Source: an uncultured Bacteroidota bacterium
GTDB taxonomy: Bacteria > Bacteroidota > Bacteroidia > Flavobacteriales > Flavobacteriaceae
Reading direction: 5' to 3'
NCBI GenBank assembly: GCA_902618245.1
Contig: CACMZR010000008.1
Span: 1 to 64,000, forward strand
DNA length: 64,000 nucleotides
Under the pieces are notes generated by a model that saw nothing but the letters and a program-made list of their open reading frames with translations, was not told where the DNA came from and did no database searches. A program made the translations under genes and the position numbers. Positions 44,080 to 53,137 of the stretch are shown here, one piece after another. Position 1 is the first letter of the stretch. Each line of letters starts with the position of its first letter.

Positions 44080-45198
44080 ATGAATAAATATTTTTTTTCA
44101 CTTATTATTATTTTCATATTACTAAACTCTTGTCAAAGTAATAACTCTAATACTTTAAGAATTAAAGGTGAAATTGACATTGATAGTCAAACCAGTATTT
44201 ATCTAATCGTTGCTGATCTAAATAATCAACCTGTAACACTTGATACAATTATTTCAAATAATGGGAAATTTGAATTAGAAACTGAGATAATTGAACCTAA
44301 TTTTTACTTTCTCCAGATCGCAGGAGATAATAATACCTTCCCTTTTATAGCTGAAAGTGGGACAGTAAATATTTCATTATTTAAAGATAGTTTAGGTCTT
44401 TCAAAAGCTAAAGGAACTACCTCAAATGATGATTTTATGCGATATAAGTCAGAAACCAAAAAATACATAGAATCATTAAATGGAATTGGCAATGATTTAC
44501 AACAAGCAATGATCTTAAGGGATAGTTTATTAGCTCAAGATCTTCAAGAACAATATAAAGAGGTACGTGAACAAATTCAGGATTATGAACTTGATTTTTT
44601 AAAAGCATCTCCAAATTCACTGCTATCAATTTTAATCCTAGAACGTTTCATATCTAGTAAAGTTATTCCAATAAATGAAGCAAAAAATCTTTTTGATTCC
44701 CTTGAAGAAAGAATTAAAAATACTAGATCTGGTAAATCTGTAAAAAATCAACTTGAGCAAAGCGTTGACTCTGTAGAAGTTGGGCAAATAGCTCCTCGCT
44801 TCGATGGTAATAGCCCTAGTGGTAAACCTTTTGTATTTGAAAATAGTTTAGCCAAGGTGACAATCATAGATTTTTGGGCAAGCTGGTGTCGACCATGTAG
44901 AATCGAAAATCCTAATTTAGTTCAATTATACCATAGAAATAAAGATCGTGGTTTAAATATAGTTGGAGTTTCTCTCGATAAAGAAAGAAATAAATGGTTA
45001 AAAGCAATCGAAGATGACGGTTTGGTTTGGGACCATGTATCAAATCTTATGTTTTGGAATGATCCAATCGCTAAATTATACAAAGTTTCTGCCATCCCTG
45101 CTACATTTGTTCTAGATGAAAATGGAGTAATAGTTGCTAGAAATTTACGTGGTGCAGCGCTATATAAAAAAATAGAAGAATTACTTTCCAATATATAA
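44080..45198 (+). CDS. TlpA-like thioredoxin-domain lipoprotein with DUF4369
   Basis: A 372-residue lipoprotein. Signal and lipobox: FSLIIIFILLNSCQSN, Cys at about 18. The N-terminal part (RIKGEIDIDSQTSIYLIV to about residue 100) is DUF4369, a beta domain common in Bacteroidota; a helical linker follows; from about residue 235 the AhpC/TlpA thioredoxin domain starts, VGQIAPRFDGNSPSGK, with the redox motif WASWCRPC at about 267-274, and the cis-Pro strand SAIPATFVLDENGVIVA. It probably reduces or shuffles disulfides on exported proteins. It is convergent with the rhomboid gene, 2 bases apart. The Cys-rich lipoprotein array in this window could be one client, which is only a suggestion. Confidence 0.92.
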   Translation: MNKYFFSLIIIFILLNSCQSNNSNTLRIKGEIDIDSQTSIYLIVADLNNQPVTLDTIISNNGKFELETEIIEPNFYFLQIAGDNNTFPFIAESGTVNISLFKDSLGLSKAKGTTSNDDFMRYKSETKKYIESLNGIGNDLQQAMILRDSLLAQDLQEQYKEVREQIQDYELDFLKASPNSLLSILILERFISSKVIPINEAKNLFDSLEERIKNTRSGKSVKNQLEQSVDSVEVGQIAPRFDGNSPSGKPFVFENSLAKVTIIDFWASWCRPCRIENPNLVQLYHRNKDRGLNIVGVSLDKERNKWLKAIEDDGLVWDHVSNLMFWNDPIAKLYKVSAIPATFVLDENGVIVARNLRGAALYKKIEELLSNI

Positions 45199-45200
45199 TC

Positions 45201-45854
45201 CTATTTTCGTTTAATGTAAAGTAAAAAGCCTGCAATAAGTGTGGTCGCGCATAAGATGCTTAACATTAATTTTGAATTGTTTATAACTTCAAAATCATAG
45301 AACAATGTTAAAATTACACCTCCTATAGCTCCACCAAAATGAGCAGAATGCCCGATATTATCGTTTTGTGCTCCTATTCCATAAAGTGTATATAAAATAT
45401 ATCCAATACCAAAAATATATCCTGGAATAGGTATAGGTATAAAGAAAATCATTAATTCAATTGATGGGAAAAGTAATAATGAACTAAATAAAACACCTGT
45501 TACAGCACCACTAGCTCCTACTGCACTGTAATTAGGCTGATTGAAATGAATCATTAAAGTTAAAAGATTTCCTATTATTAAACTTGCGAAGTATAGTATT
45601 AGAAATGAGATTCCACCTAAAGAATACGTTACAAAAGAGACAAAAAAGTATAGTGTAATCATATTAAATATTAGATGAGTAGTGTTTACATGAAGAAATC
45701 CTGAAGTTAGCAACCGATAATATTCTCCTTTTCGAATTTTATCAATTTCGAAACTATAGTTTTCAAAAAATCTTCTATCCCGAAAACCTACTATACTAGA
45801 TAAAATATTTATAATTACAATGATTGCTCCAACTAGTGGAAATGTTTCGAGCAT
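45201..45854 (-). CDS. Rhomboid family intramembrane serine protease
   Basis: A 217-residue membrane protease with six predicted helices. The catalytic Ser is in SAVGASGAVTGVLF (about residue 112) and the catalytic His in NIGHSAHFGGAIGGV (about 170-173), with the usual HLIFNMITLYFF motif with the His-x-x-x-Asn in helix 2. All key residues are present, so it should be active within the membrane. It is the third gene of a reverse operon, 8 bases after the aldehyde dehydrogenase. There is no obvious functional link to lysine degradation. Confidence 0.92.
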   Translation of the reverse strand: MLETFPLVGAIIVIINILSSIVGFRDRRFFENYSFEIDKIRKGEYYRLLTSGFLHVNTTHLIFNMITLYFFVSFVTYSLGGISFLILYFASLIIGNLLTLMIHFNQPNYSAVGASGAVTGVLFSSLLLFPSIELMIFFIPIPIPGYIFGIGYILYTLYGIGAQNDNIGHSAHFGGAIGGVILTLFYDFEVINNSKLMLSILCATTLIAGFLLYIKRK

Positions 45855-45862
45855 TTAATTGC

Positions 45863-47395
45863 TTATATTTTGAAGTTAATACCCTGTGCTAAAGGGACTT
45901 GATTGGAAAAATTTATCGTGTTAGTTTGTCTTCTCATGTATACCTTCCAAGCATCAGAACCGCTTTCTCTACCACCTCCTGAATCTTTTTCGCCTCCGAA
46001 AGCACCACCTATCTCAGCACCAGAAGTTCCTATATTCACATTTGCAATCCCACAGTCACTGCCCCAACTTGATAAAAATGTTTCTGTTTCCTTAACATTA
46101 AGAGACATTATCGATGATGAAAGCCCTTGTTTAACTTCATTCTGAATTGAGATTGCTTCTTCAATATCACCTTTATATTTAATTATATATAAAATAGGAG
46201 CAAATGTTTCATTATGAACTATTTTAGCCTCGTGATCAATAATTGCAACTGCTGGTTTAACATAGCATTTACTACCGTAATCATTTTCAGACAAAACACC
46301 TCCCTTGATTAACCAAGTACCCCCTTGATTTTCAATTTTTTTTAAAGCATCAGAATAGATCGACACAGCATTTTCATCAATCAAAGGGCCAATGTGATTT
46401 TTTTCATCAATTGGATTTCCAATTCTCAATTGCTCATAGGATTGTTTTAAAATTTCTGTGAATTTAATGAATATCGATTCATGAACAATTAATCGTCTTG
46501 TTGACGTACAACGTTGACCACAAGTACCAACTGCCCCAAAAATACTCGCACGAATCGCAATATCTAAATCCGCGTTAGGTGTTATTATAATTGCATTATT
46601 ACCACCTAATTCTAATATGGTTTTACCAAGTCGCGCGCCTACTTTTTTTGATACATTTACTCCCATTTTAGTAGATCCAGTAGCTGAAACAAGCGATATA
46701 CGTTGGTCATCTGCTATCCAGCTGCCTACTTCAGCTCCACCATTAACTACACACGAGACTCCTTCGTCAATATTATTTTCTTTTAAAACATCTATAATTA
46801 AGTTTTGGCATGCAACACTACAAAAAGGTGTTTTTTCACTAGGTTTCCAAATACACACATTACCACATACCCATGCTAGGGCCACATTCCAACTCCAAAC
46901 TGCAACTGGAAAGTTAAATGCAGAAATAATACCTACTAGACCTAAAGGATGATATTGTTCGTATAATCGGTGTGATTCTCTTTCTGATGTCATTGTAAAT
47001 CCATATAATTGTCTAGAAAGCCCAAGTGCAAAGTCACATATATCAATCATTTCCTGAACTTCACCCAATCCTTCTTGAATGGATTTTCCCATTTCCCATG
47101 AAACCAAATGTCCTAGACTTAATTTATTTTCACGAAGCTTATTGCCAAATTGTCTTACAAGTTCTCCCCTTTTAGGAGCAGGAATTTTCCTGAAATTTTT
47201 AAAAGCTTTCTCTGCTTTGCCAATAACTATTTCATAATCTTGAATAGAGGTCATTTTTAATTTTCCAAGAAGACTTCCGTCAACAGGACTGAAAGAACAA
47301 ATTTCATCACCTGATCCAAACCACTCAACTCCAACATTACATCCACCCTGAAGAGATTTTATCCTTAGATTTTCAAGTATTTGTTTAACCTCCAT
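45863..47395 (-). CDS. amaB: ALDH7-type aldehyde dehydrogenase (probable piperideine-6-carboxylate dehydrogenase)
   Basis: A 510-residue NAD-dependent aldehyde dehydrogenase. It matches the ALDH7 (antiquitin/AmaB) subfamily: GLVGIISAFNFPVAVWSWNVALAWVCGNVCIWKPSEKTP, STKMGVNVSKKVGARLGKTILELGGNNAII with the general-base Glu, and GTCGQRCTSTRRLIVHES with the catalytic Cys in QRCTSTRR. AmaB-type enzymes oxidise aminoadipate semialdehyde/piperideine-6-carboxylate to 2-aminoadipate in lysine catabolism. The gene immediately upstream (2 bases) is a DUF1338 protein, the enzyme for a later step, which supports this assignment. Confidence 0.88.
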   Translation of the reverse strand: MEVKQILENLRIKSLQGGCNVGVEWFGSGDEICSFSPVDGSLLGKLKMTSIQDYEIVIGKAEKAFKNFRKIPAPKRGELVRQFGNKLRENKLSLGHLVSWEMGKSIQEGLGEVQEMIDICDFALGLSRQLYGFTMTSERESHRLYEQYHPLGLVGIISAFNFPVAVWSWNVALAWVCGNVCIWKPSEKTPFCSVACQNLIIDVLKENNIDEGVSCVVNGGAEVGSWIADDQRISLVSATGSTKMGVNVSKKVGARLGKTILELGGNNAIIITPNADLDIAIRASIFGAVGTCGQRCTSTRRLIVHESIFIKFTEILKQSYEQLRIGNPIDEKNHIGPLIDENAVSIYSDALKKIENQGGTWLIKGGVLSENDYGSKCYVKPAVAIIDHEAKIVHNETFAPILYIIKYKGDIEEAISIQNEVKQGLSSSIMSLNVKETETFLSSWGSDCGIANVNIGTSGAEIGGAFGGEKDSGGGRESGSDAWKVYMRRQTNTINFSNQVPLAQGINFKI

Positions 47396-47397
47396 AT

Positions 47398-48306
47398 TTA
47401 TGATTTTTTTATTTGAGAAGTAAATGTACTTTCAAAAATACGATCAGCATTTGACGTTTCGAACCCTTCTCGACGATGCTCTCTTTTTAATTTGTTTGAT
47501 TTTAAATTTCTAAACTCCGGTAATGGGCTTCTTTCAGCAAATTCAACATAACTGCCGGCAATTTTTTTTGTATTTCCGTTAGTGAAATTTGCTCTTACCG
47601 TATTAGCTACAGAACTACTCTGCCGAAGTAATTGATCCTTGCTAGTTTTTATTATTCCGCCTGATGTATTCAGTTTTATTCCTATATCGCTCAAAAACTC
47701 GTTAAATGACTCAAGTTTATTATAAGGATTTGGAAGATCATGTACGCTTATTGTATAATGATTTAAGTAATATCTATTATATATGACCCATGCTGCATAC
47801 TCACTTTCACTTAACAATTGTTCGTAATCTTTTAATGAAGGAAGATCCCAAAGAGGTGTTTGAAAATATTTTGCAACAGCTTTATAATCATCTAAATTTA
47901 ATTTATCAACTGGATCTTGAACAATAGAATCGGTATAAAACCTTATGATATTTTGAACTTTTGGTGAAAGTTTTTCTACTTTAAGTTCACTAATAAAAAT
48001 TCGAGGAAGATCTTCTGTAGGAGGAGAATACCAATAAGCATCTAATTTTTTTATAGCAAAATGATAGAAATCCATACGTTTATAACCGTTTGCCAAAAAA
48101 ATCTTTTCAAATGACGATATACCTAGATTTGGAACACCCATAGTTCTAAAAGCTATGTGATCGTTAATTATTTCATTTTGGCTTGAAACCATTCCTCTTT
48201 CTATCATAGCACTTGTAATTTTTTTCACATCAGGAACTCGTTTAGCATAAATATTAAAAAGTTCATCTAAAATTCTTGTCATCACAGTATCACTAGAAAA
48301 TTTCAT
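47398..48306 (-). CDS. DUF1338 protein, probable 2-oxoadipate dioxygenase/decarboxylase
   Basis: A 302-residue DUF1338 protein. This family includes HglS, an Fe(II) enzyme that converts 2-oxoadipate to D-2-hydroxyglutarate in lysine catabolism. Residues that fit the known metal site: His 50 and Arg 54 in NDHIAFRTMG, His 183 in LNHYTISVHDL and Glu 255 in YVEFAERSPL. The substrate-side region YHFAIKKLDAYWYSPP and RIFISELKVEKLS also fit. It heads an operon with the ALDH7 enzyme and the rhomboid protease. Assignment to 2-oxoadipate is by family and neighbourhood; some DUF1338 members remain uncharacterised. Confidence 0.85.
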   Translation of the reverse strand: MKFSSDTVMTRILDELFNIYAKRVPDVKKITSAMIERGMVSSQNEIINDHIAFRTMGVPNLGISSFEKIFLANGYKRMDFYHFAIKKLDAYWYSPPTEDLPRIFISELKVEKLSPKVQNIIRFYTDSIVQDPVDKLNLDDYKAVAKYFQTPLWDLPSLKDYEQLLSESEYAAWVIYNRYYLNHYTISVHDLPNPYNKLESFNEFLSDIGIKLNTSGGIIKTSKDQLLRQSSSVANTVRANFTNGNTKKIAGSYVEFAERSPLPEFRNLKSNKLKREHRREGFETSNADRIFESTFTSQIKKS

Positions 48307-48453
48307 ATCAAATAAGGTATATCTTATAAAAGTAAATTACCTAAAGCAATATTCAATAATTTTTAAGAGGAATTTAATTCTGAAAAAATTTTACATTAGA
48401 AAAATTTTACTGCCCGTAAATATTATAAAGCATAATTTTGAAATAAACTTCAG

Positions 48454-49323
48454 ATGGATCGAATAACTTATATTATAATTTATCCATATTTATATTTAAT
48501 ATCCCGAATGCCGTTTAATATTCTATATATCTTTTCTGATGTAGCTTGTTTTTTTATTTACAGAATTATCAGGTATAGAAGAAATATTGTAAGATCAAAT
48601 CTAATAACTGCTTTTCCCAAGGTTAATATATCTAAGATTAAAGAAATTGAAAAAAAATTCTACTCACATTTTTGTGATATTTTCTTGGAAATAATCAAAT
48701 CTATGGCTATGTCTAAAACAGAAATGCTAGAAAGATTTAATGTTCAAAACCTTGAAGTATTGAAATTATTTGAAAAAGAGAACCGTTCAGTATTTTTACT
48801 CTGTGGTCATTATTCTTCCTGGGAATGGATGATGTCATTAGGATATCATATAAAACACAAAGGTTATGGTATTTATCGTCCAATAAGAAACCCCTATTTC
48901 GATAGACTTATTAATAAAATAAGAAGAGTTCACAACTCTGAAATGATACCTCAAAAAAAAGCTATAGAAATTATAAAATCAAAAGAATTGAAAAAAGAAC
49001 TAGGAGTTTATGGTTTTGCTAGTGACCAATCTCCAAGACCCAAAAGCTCTACATATTGGATAAGTTTTTTAGGCAAAAAAGTACCAGCATATACTGGTGC
49101 AGAACGTCTTTCTCGAGATTTAAATATACCTGTTGTGTACTCAAAAATTAATAGAGTAAAAAGAGGTTATTATAATGTTGAATTTAAAATTTTATCAAGG
49201 ATTCCCATAAAGACAAAGCAAAATGAGATAACAAATACTTATACAAAATGGCTTGAAAAACAAATCTTTGAGGACCCTACTCAATATTTATGGACTCACA
49301 AGAGATTTAAATTTTCTCAATGA
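48454..49323 (+). CDS. Lysophospholipid/lipid A acyltransferase (LpxL/HtrB family)
   Basis: A 289-residue inner-membrane acyltransferase. It starts with a hydrophobic anchor (YIIIYPYLYLISRMPFNILYIFSDVACFFIYRII), and has YRRNIVRSNLITAFPK, the catalytic HxxxxE motif in LLCGHYSSWEWMM, GIYRPIRNPYFDRLINKIR, and FASDQSPRPKSSTYWISFLGKKVPAYTGAE, followed by DPTQYLWTHKRFK near the end. The family adds secondary acyl chains to lipid A, completing the pathway that begins with the lpx genes earlier in the window. Its end overlaps the convergent mutase by 17 bases. Confidence 0.93.
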   Translation: MDRITYIIIYPYLYLISRMPFNILYIFSDVACFFIYRIIRYRRNIVRSNLITAFPKVNISKIKEIEKKFYSHFCDIFLEIIKSMAMSKTEMLERFNVQNLEVLKLFEKENRSVFLLCGHYSSWEWMMSLGYHIKHKGYGIYRPIRNPYFDRLINKIRRVHNSEMIPQKKAIEIIKSKELKKELGVYGFASDQSPRPKSSTYWISFLGKKVPAYTGAERLSRDLNIPVVYSKINRVKRGYYNVEFKILSRIPIKTKQNEITNTYTKWLEKQIFEDPTQYLWTHKRFKFSQ

Positions 49324-50695
49324 GATGATTAATTTTTGAAATAAATTTATTCGATAATTTATCGGCTTCTGATTTTGTAGTTGCTTCAGTGTATATTCTA
49401 ATTACAGGCTCAGTATTTGACTTTCTTAGATGTACCCACATTTCTGGAAAATCTATTTTTAAACCATCTACTACTGAAATTCTCTCATTACTGTATTCTT
49501 TAGCTAATTGATCTAATATGCTGTCCAAATTAACATTTTCATTAGCCGATATTTTATTTTTACTCATAAAATAACTCGGATAAGATGATTTTATCTCAGA
49601 AACACTTTTTTGTTTACTTGTAACTAATGACAAAAATAATGCTGTACCAACCATTGCATCCCTTCCATAATGAAGTTTAGGATATATTACACCACCATTA
49701 CCTTCTCCTCCTATAACAGCACTAACTTTTTTCATTTCCTTGACAACGTTTAATTCACCAACTGCACTCGCAAAACATGACTCGCCATATTTTTTAGTAA
49801 CATCAGAAAGAGCACGTGTAGAGGAAAGATTAGAAACTGTTTTACCTTTATGCTGCGATAGTATGTAATCAGCGCAAGCAACTAGAGTATATTCTTCGCT
49901 AAACAGCTTCCCTTTTTCATCTACAAATACAAGACGATCGACATCTGGATCAACAGCTATTCCAAGATCAGCATTGTTTTCTAACACAGCATCACATAGT
50001 TCTCTAAGATTTTCTGCTAGCGGCTCTGGATCGTGAGCAAAATTTCCATTTGGATTACAATTAATTTTAACAACTTCAACATTTAAAGAGTCAAGAAGTT
50101 TTGGAATTGCTACGCCACCAATTGAATTTATTCCATCGACAACTATTTTAAATTTAGAATTTTGTATTCCAACTTTATCCACAGATTCTAATTTTAATAT
50201 CTTGTTTATGTGTTTCTCAATATAATCGTCTCGGGATGTAATTGTTCCCAGTTCGTCAATATTTGCGTAATTGAAATTGACTTTATCAGCATATTTTATA
50301 ATTTTAATTCCATCTTCTTCATTTATGAATTCCCCCTTTGAATTAAATAGCTTTAATGCGTTCCATTGCTTTTTATTATGACTAGCAGATAGCATGATAC
50401 CTCCGCTAGCTTTTTCTGAGTTTATAGCTATTCCTAAGGTAGGAGTTGGTGACACACCTAAATCAACAACGTTAATTCCAATTCCAACAAGAGTGTTATT
50501 AACCAATGAATGAGCCATAGAACCAGAAATTCTTGAATCTCTTCCAGTATAAACCATTATCTCTCCTGATCTATTTTCTTTAATCCATTTTCCATAAGCT
50601 GAAGTAAATCGAACAATATCTAATGGAGTAAAATTTTCCCCAGGTATACCCCCTATCGTCCCACGAATTCCTGAAATTGATTTTATTAAGGTCAT
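49307..50695 (-). CDS. glmM: Phosphoglucosamine mutase (alpha-D-phosphohexomutase family)
   Basis: A 462-residue phosphohexomutase. It begins MTLIKSISGIRGTIGG, has the phosphoserine loop GGIMLSASHNKKQWNALK (Ser 105), the metal loop AVDPDVDRLVFVDEKGK, the sugar-recognition GGEGNGGVIYP and the phosphate-binding LRKSNTEPVIRIYTEA. GlmM makes glucosamine-1-phosphate for cell-wall and lipid A UDP-GlcNAc; phosphomannomutases of this family are similar, so the substrate is not certain. I start at the ATG at 50695; an ATG 9 codons upstream is less likely because the family starts at this point. A promoter box is visible upstream. Confidence 0.87.
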   Translation of the reverse strand: MTLIKSISGIRGTIGGIPGENFTPLDIVRFTSAYGKWIKENRSGEIMVYTGRDSRISGSMAHSLVNNTLVGIGINVVDLGVSPTPTLGIAINSEKASGGIMLSASHNKKQWNALKLFNSKGEFINEEDGIKIIKYADKVNFNYANIDELGTITSRDDYIEKHINKILKLESVDKVGIQNSKFKIVVDGINSIGGVAIPKLLDSLNVEVVKINCNPNGNFAHDPEPLAENLRELCDAVLENNADLGIAVDPDVDRLVFVDEKGKLFSEEYTLVACADYILSQHKGKTVSNLSSTRALSDVTKKYGESCFASAVGELNVVKEMKKVSAVIGGEGNGGVIYPKLHYGRDAMVGTALFLSLVTSKQKSVSEIKSSYPSYFMSKNKISANENVNLDSILDQLAKEYSNERISVVDGLKIDFPEMWVHLRKSNTEPVIRIYTEATTKSEADKLSNKFISKINHLIEKI

Positions 50696-50738
50696 ATTAT
50701 TTGAAACATTAAAACCTTGCAATTTAAATTATAATAAG

Positions 50739-50746
50739 CAAATCTA
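50739..50746 (-). promoter_or_regulatory. Candidate -7 box upstream of glmM
   Basis: Reverse-strand TAGATTTG, an exact TAnnTTTG match, 44 bases before the glmM ATG. No well-spaced TTG -33 element is evident, so support is limited. Confidence 0.4.
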
Positions 50747-50852
50747 GCCGCTTGACAAGTTTTTATTATAATATTCAATTCAATAATGGAAAATCATTTT
50801 ACCCAATTATAAATTCTTAAAAAAAAGTTATTAAAAGAATTAATTTAGCGGG

Positions 50853-51437
50853 ATGAATTTTTTAGGTCACATTTATTTGTCAGGTCAGGATACAGAATTA
50901 GCTATAGGCAATCTAGTCGCTGACCAAATAAAGGGAAATAGAATTTCAGAACTGCCCGATAAAATAAAAAATGGGATTGTTTTACACAGATTAATTGATG
51001 AATTTACAGATAATCATATCTCATACAAAAAATGTGTTCGTAAATTATTTCCAAAATACAGACACTACAGTAGAATTATTATTGACATGTATTTTGATCA
51101 TTTTTTAGCTACTAACTGGGATAATTTTCACAAAACACCTTTAAAAATTTATTCAAATAGTTTTTATGAGAAACTTGAAAAATCGTGTTTTTATTTCAAT
51201 GATCAGGTTCAATACTTTATATGTAATTTGATTAATCAAAAATGGCTAGAAAAATATTCAAATCTTAAAGATCTTGAGGCTATTTTGAAGCAAATGGAAG
51301 GAAGGACAAAATTCCCTTCTAAATTAGCAGCTTCAACTTATGATTTAATTGAAAAATATACCTATTTTGAAAGCCATTTTTTCCATTTTATGGAGGATGT
51401 AATTTTTTTTTCAAAAAATAAATTAAAAGATTTATGA
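50853..51437 (+). CDS. ACP phosphodiesterase (AcpH-like, DUF479)
   Basis: A 194-residue protein of the AcpH family, HD-like hydrolases that remove the 4'-phosphopantetheine arm from acyl carrier protein. It begins MNFLGHIYLSGQDTELAIGNLVADQIKGN; KNGIVLHRLIDEFTDNH supplies the predicted metal ligands and YSRIIIDMYFDHFLATNWDNF the distal part. The conserved His and Asp positions are intact. Its stop overlaps the ggt ATG as ATGA. Confidence 0.87.
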   Translation: MNFLGHIYLSGQDTELAIGNLVADQIKGNRISELPDKIKNGIVLHRLIDEFTDNHISYKKCVRKLFPKYRHYSRIIIDMYFDHFLATNWDNFHKTPLKIYSNSFYEKLEKSCFYFNDQVQYFICNLINQKWLEKYSNLKDLEAILKQMEGRTKFPSKLAASTYDLIEKYTYFESHFFHFMEDVIFFSKNKLKDL

Positions 51438-53122
51438 TAGTTAGAATTTTAACAAAGTTCACATATATAATATTAAGCCTTTCTTTCCTTTTAAGTGGTT
51501 GTAATAAGACTAAAGATATTAAAGCAGCTGTTGTAAGTGCACGTAAAGAGGCTTCAGATATAGGAATAACTATATTGAATAAGGGCGGATCTGCATTTGA
51601 CGCTATGATAGCAACCGATTTAGCTCTTACCGTTTGCTTTCCAAATGCAGGAAATATTTCTGGAGGTGGATTTTTAGTATACAGAACTGCCTCAGGTGAA
51701 GTTGGTAGTTTGGATTATCGTGAAAAGGCTCCACTAAATGCATATGAAAAAATGTATTTGGATGAAAATGGAGACGTTATTCCTGAAAAAAGTACATTGG
51801 GTGGACTGGCAGTTGGTGTTCCAGGAACGGTCGCAGGTTTAGCTGAAATTCATAGCAAATTTGGCACATTGCCTTGGGAAGATCTTGTTAAACCCGCTAT
51901 TGATCTTGCTATGAACGGGTATATAGTTACTGAGAAACAGGAACGAAGCTTTAGAAATAAAAAAGATGATTTTATCAAAATTAATGGTGAAAACACTTTT
52001 TATGCTCAGGATTTTAAAGCTGGTGATACAGTGAAAAACATAGCTTTAGCTGAAACACTTAAACGTATCTCTAAATACGGTGCTAAAGGATTTTATGAGG
52101 GCCCTGTAGCTGAATCATTAATTAAGAGAGTTCGTGAAGCTGGAGGAATAATTACTCACGAAGATTTAATTAAATATAAGCCTGTTTGGAGAAAGCCTTT
52201 AAATTTCAAATATAAAAACTTAAATATATATTCAATGGGCCCGCCATCAAGTGGTGGAGTTTGTCTTGGTCAAATACTTAAAATGATTGAGCCATTTAAC
52301 ATAGGTCAGTATTATCATAATTCTGAAAAGGCAATCCAGCTCATAGTTGAAGCTGAACGTAGATCATATTCAGATAGGAGTAAACATTTAGGAGATCCTG
52401 ATTTTAATAAAATACCTTATAATCAAATAATTAGTAATAAGTACTTAAATAATAGGATGAAGTCATTTAGCTTCGATCTAGCCTCTCAATCAAAAGACAT
52501 TCAAGCTGGTAAAATTTCTTGGACAGAGAGTGAGGAAACTACTCATTACTCAATATTAGACCAAAAAGGAAATGCAATTTCTGTCACAACAACTCTAAAT
52601 GGGAGCTATGGATCAAAGGTATTTGTTGAAGATGGAGGATATTTTCTCAACAATGAAATGGATGATTTTAGTATTAAGCCAGGATTTGCAAACATGTTTG
52701 GCTTGATCGGTAGCGAAGCAAATTCAATAAAACCAGAAAAAAGAATGTTGAGTTCTATGACACCAACAATAGTAATGAAGGATGATAAGCTCTATATGAT
52801 TCTTGGAACTCCAGGAGGATCAACAATTATCACATCTGTACTCCAAACAATACTAAATGTTTTCGAATTTGGAATGGATATTCAATCAGCGATAAATGCC
52901 CCACGCTTTCATCATCAATGGCTACCAGAAAAGATCGAATTCGAAAATGGTGTATTTGACGAGGTTTCGATGAAAAAACTTCAAGAAAAAGGGTATGACA
53001 TAAAGCAAGATTATACTAGAGTGATTGGACGAGTGGATGCTATTTTAATTTCAAAAAATGGAATTATAACAACTGGTGCAGACCCACGTGGTGACGATAA
53101 AGCATCCCATTTGTATCATTAA
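51434..53122 (+). CDS. ggt: Gamma-glutamyltransferase, lipoprotein
   Basis: A 562-residue self-cleaving N-terminal nucleophile hydrolase acting on glutathione and other gamma-glutamyl compounds. A lipoprotein signal (LSFLLSGCNKTK, Cys at about residue 23) anchors it outside the inner membrane. SGGGFLVYRTASGEVGSLDYREKAP holds the substrate-binding Arg; the auto-cleavage Thr is about residue 369 in SEETTHYSILDQKGNAISVTTTLN; MLSSMTPTIVMKDDKLYMILGTPGGSTI is the conserved oxyanion part. It overlaps acpH by 4 bases and precedes uvrA by 15. Confidence 0.96.
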   Translation: MIVRILTKFTYIILSLSFLLSGCNKTKDIKAAVVSARKEASDIGITILNKGGSAFDAMIATDLALTVCFPNAGNISGGGFLVYRTASGEVGSLDYREKAPLNAYEKMYLDENGDVIPEKSTLGGLAVGVPGTVAGLAEIHSKFGTLPWEDLVKPAIDLAMNGYIVTEKQERSFRNKKDDFIKINGENTFYAQDFKAGDTVKNIALAETLKRISKYGAKGFYEGPVAESLIKRVREAGGIITHEDLIKYKPVWRKPLNFKYKNLNIYSMGPPSSGGVCLGQILKMIEPFNIGQYYHNSEKAIQLIVEAERRSYSDRSKHLGDPDFNKIPYNQIISNKYLNNRMKSFSFDLASQSKDIQAGKISWTESEETTHYSILDQKGNAISVTTTLNGSYGSKVFVEDGGYFLNNEMDDFSIKPGFANMFGLIGSEANSIKPEKRMLSSMTPTIVMKDDKLYMILGTPGGSTIITSVLQTILNVFEFGMDIQSAINAPRFHHQWLPEKIEFENGVFDEVSMKKLQEKGYDIKQDYTRVIGRVDAILISKNGIITTGADPRGDDKASHLYH

Positions 53123-53137
53123 TCTTTATATTATTGC

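Noticed and set aside
48384..48410. Direct repeat AAAAATTTTAC twice, 16 bases apart, upstream of the acyltransferase gene
   Set aside because: Low-complexity AT sequence; two chance matches in this base composition are not surprising and no promoter match is associated.
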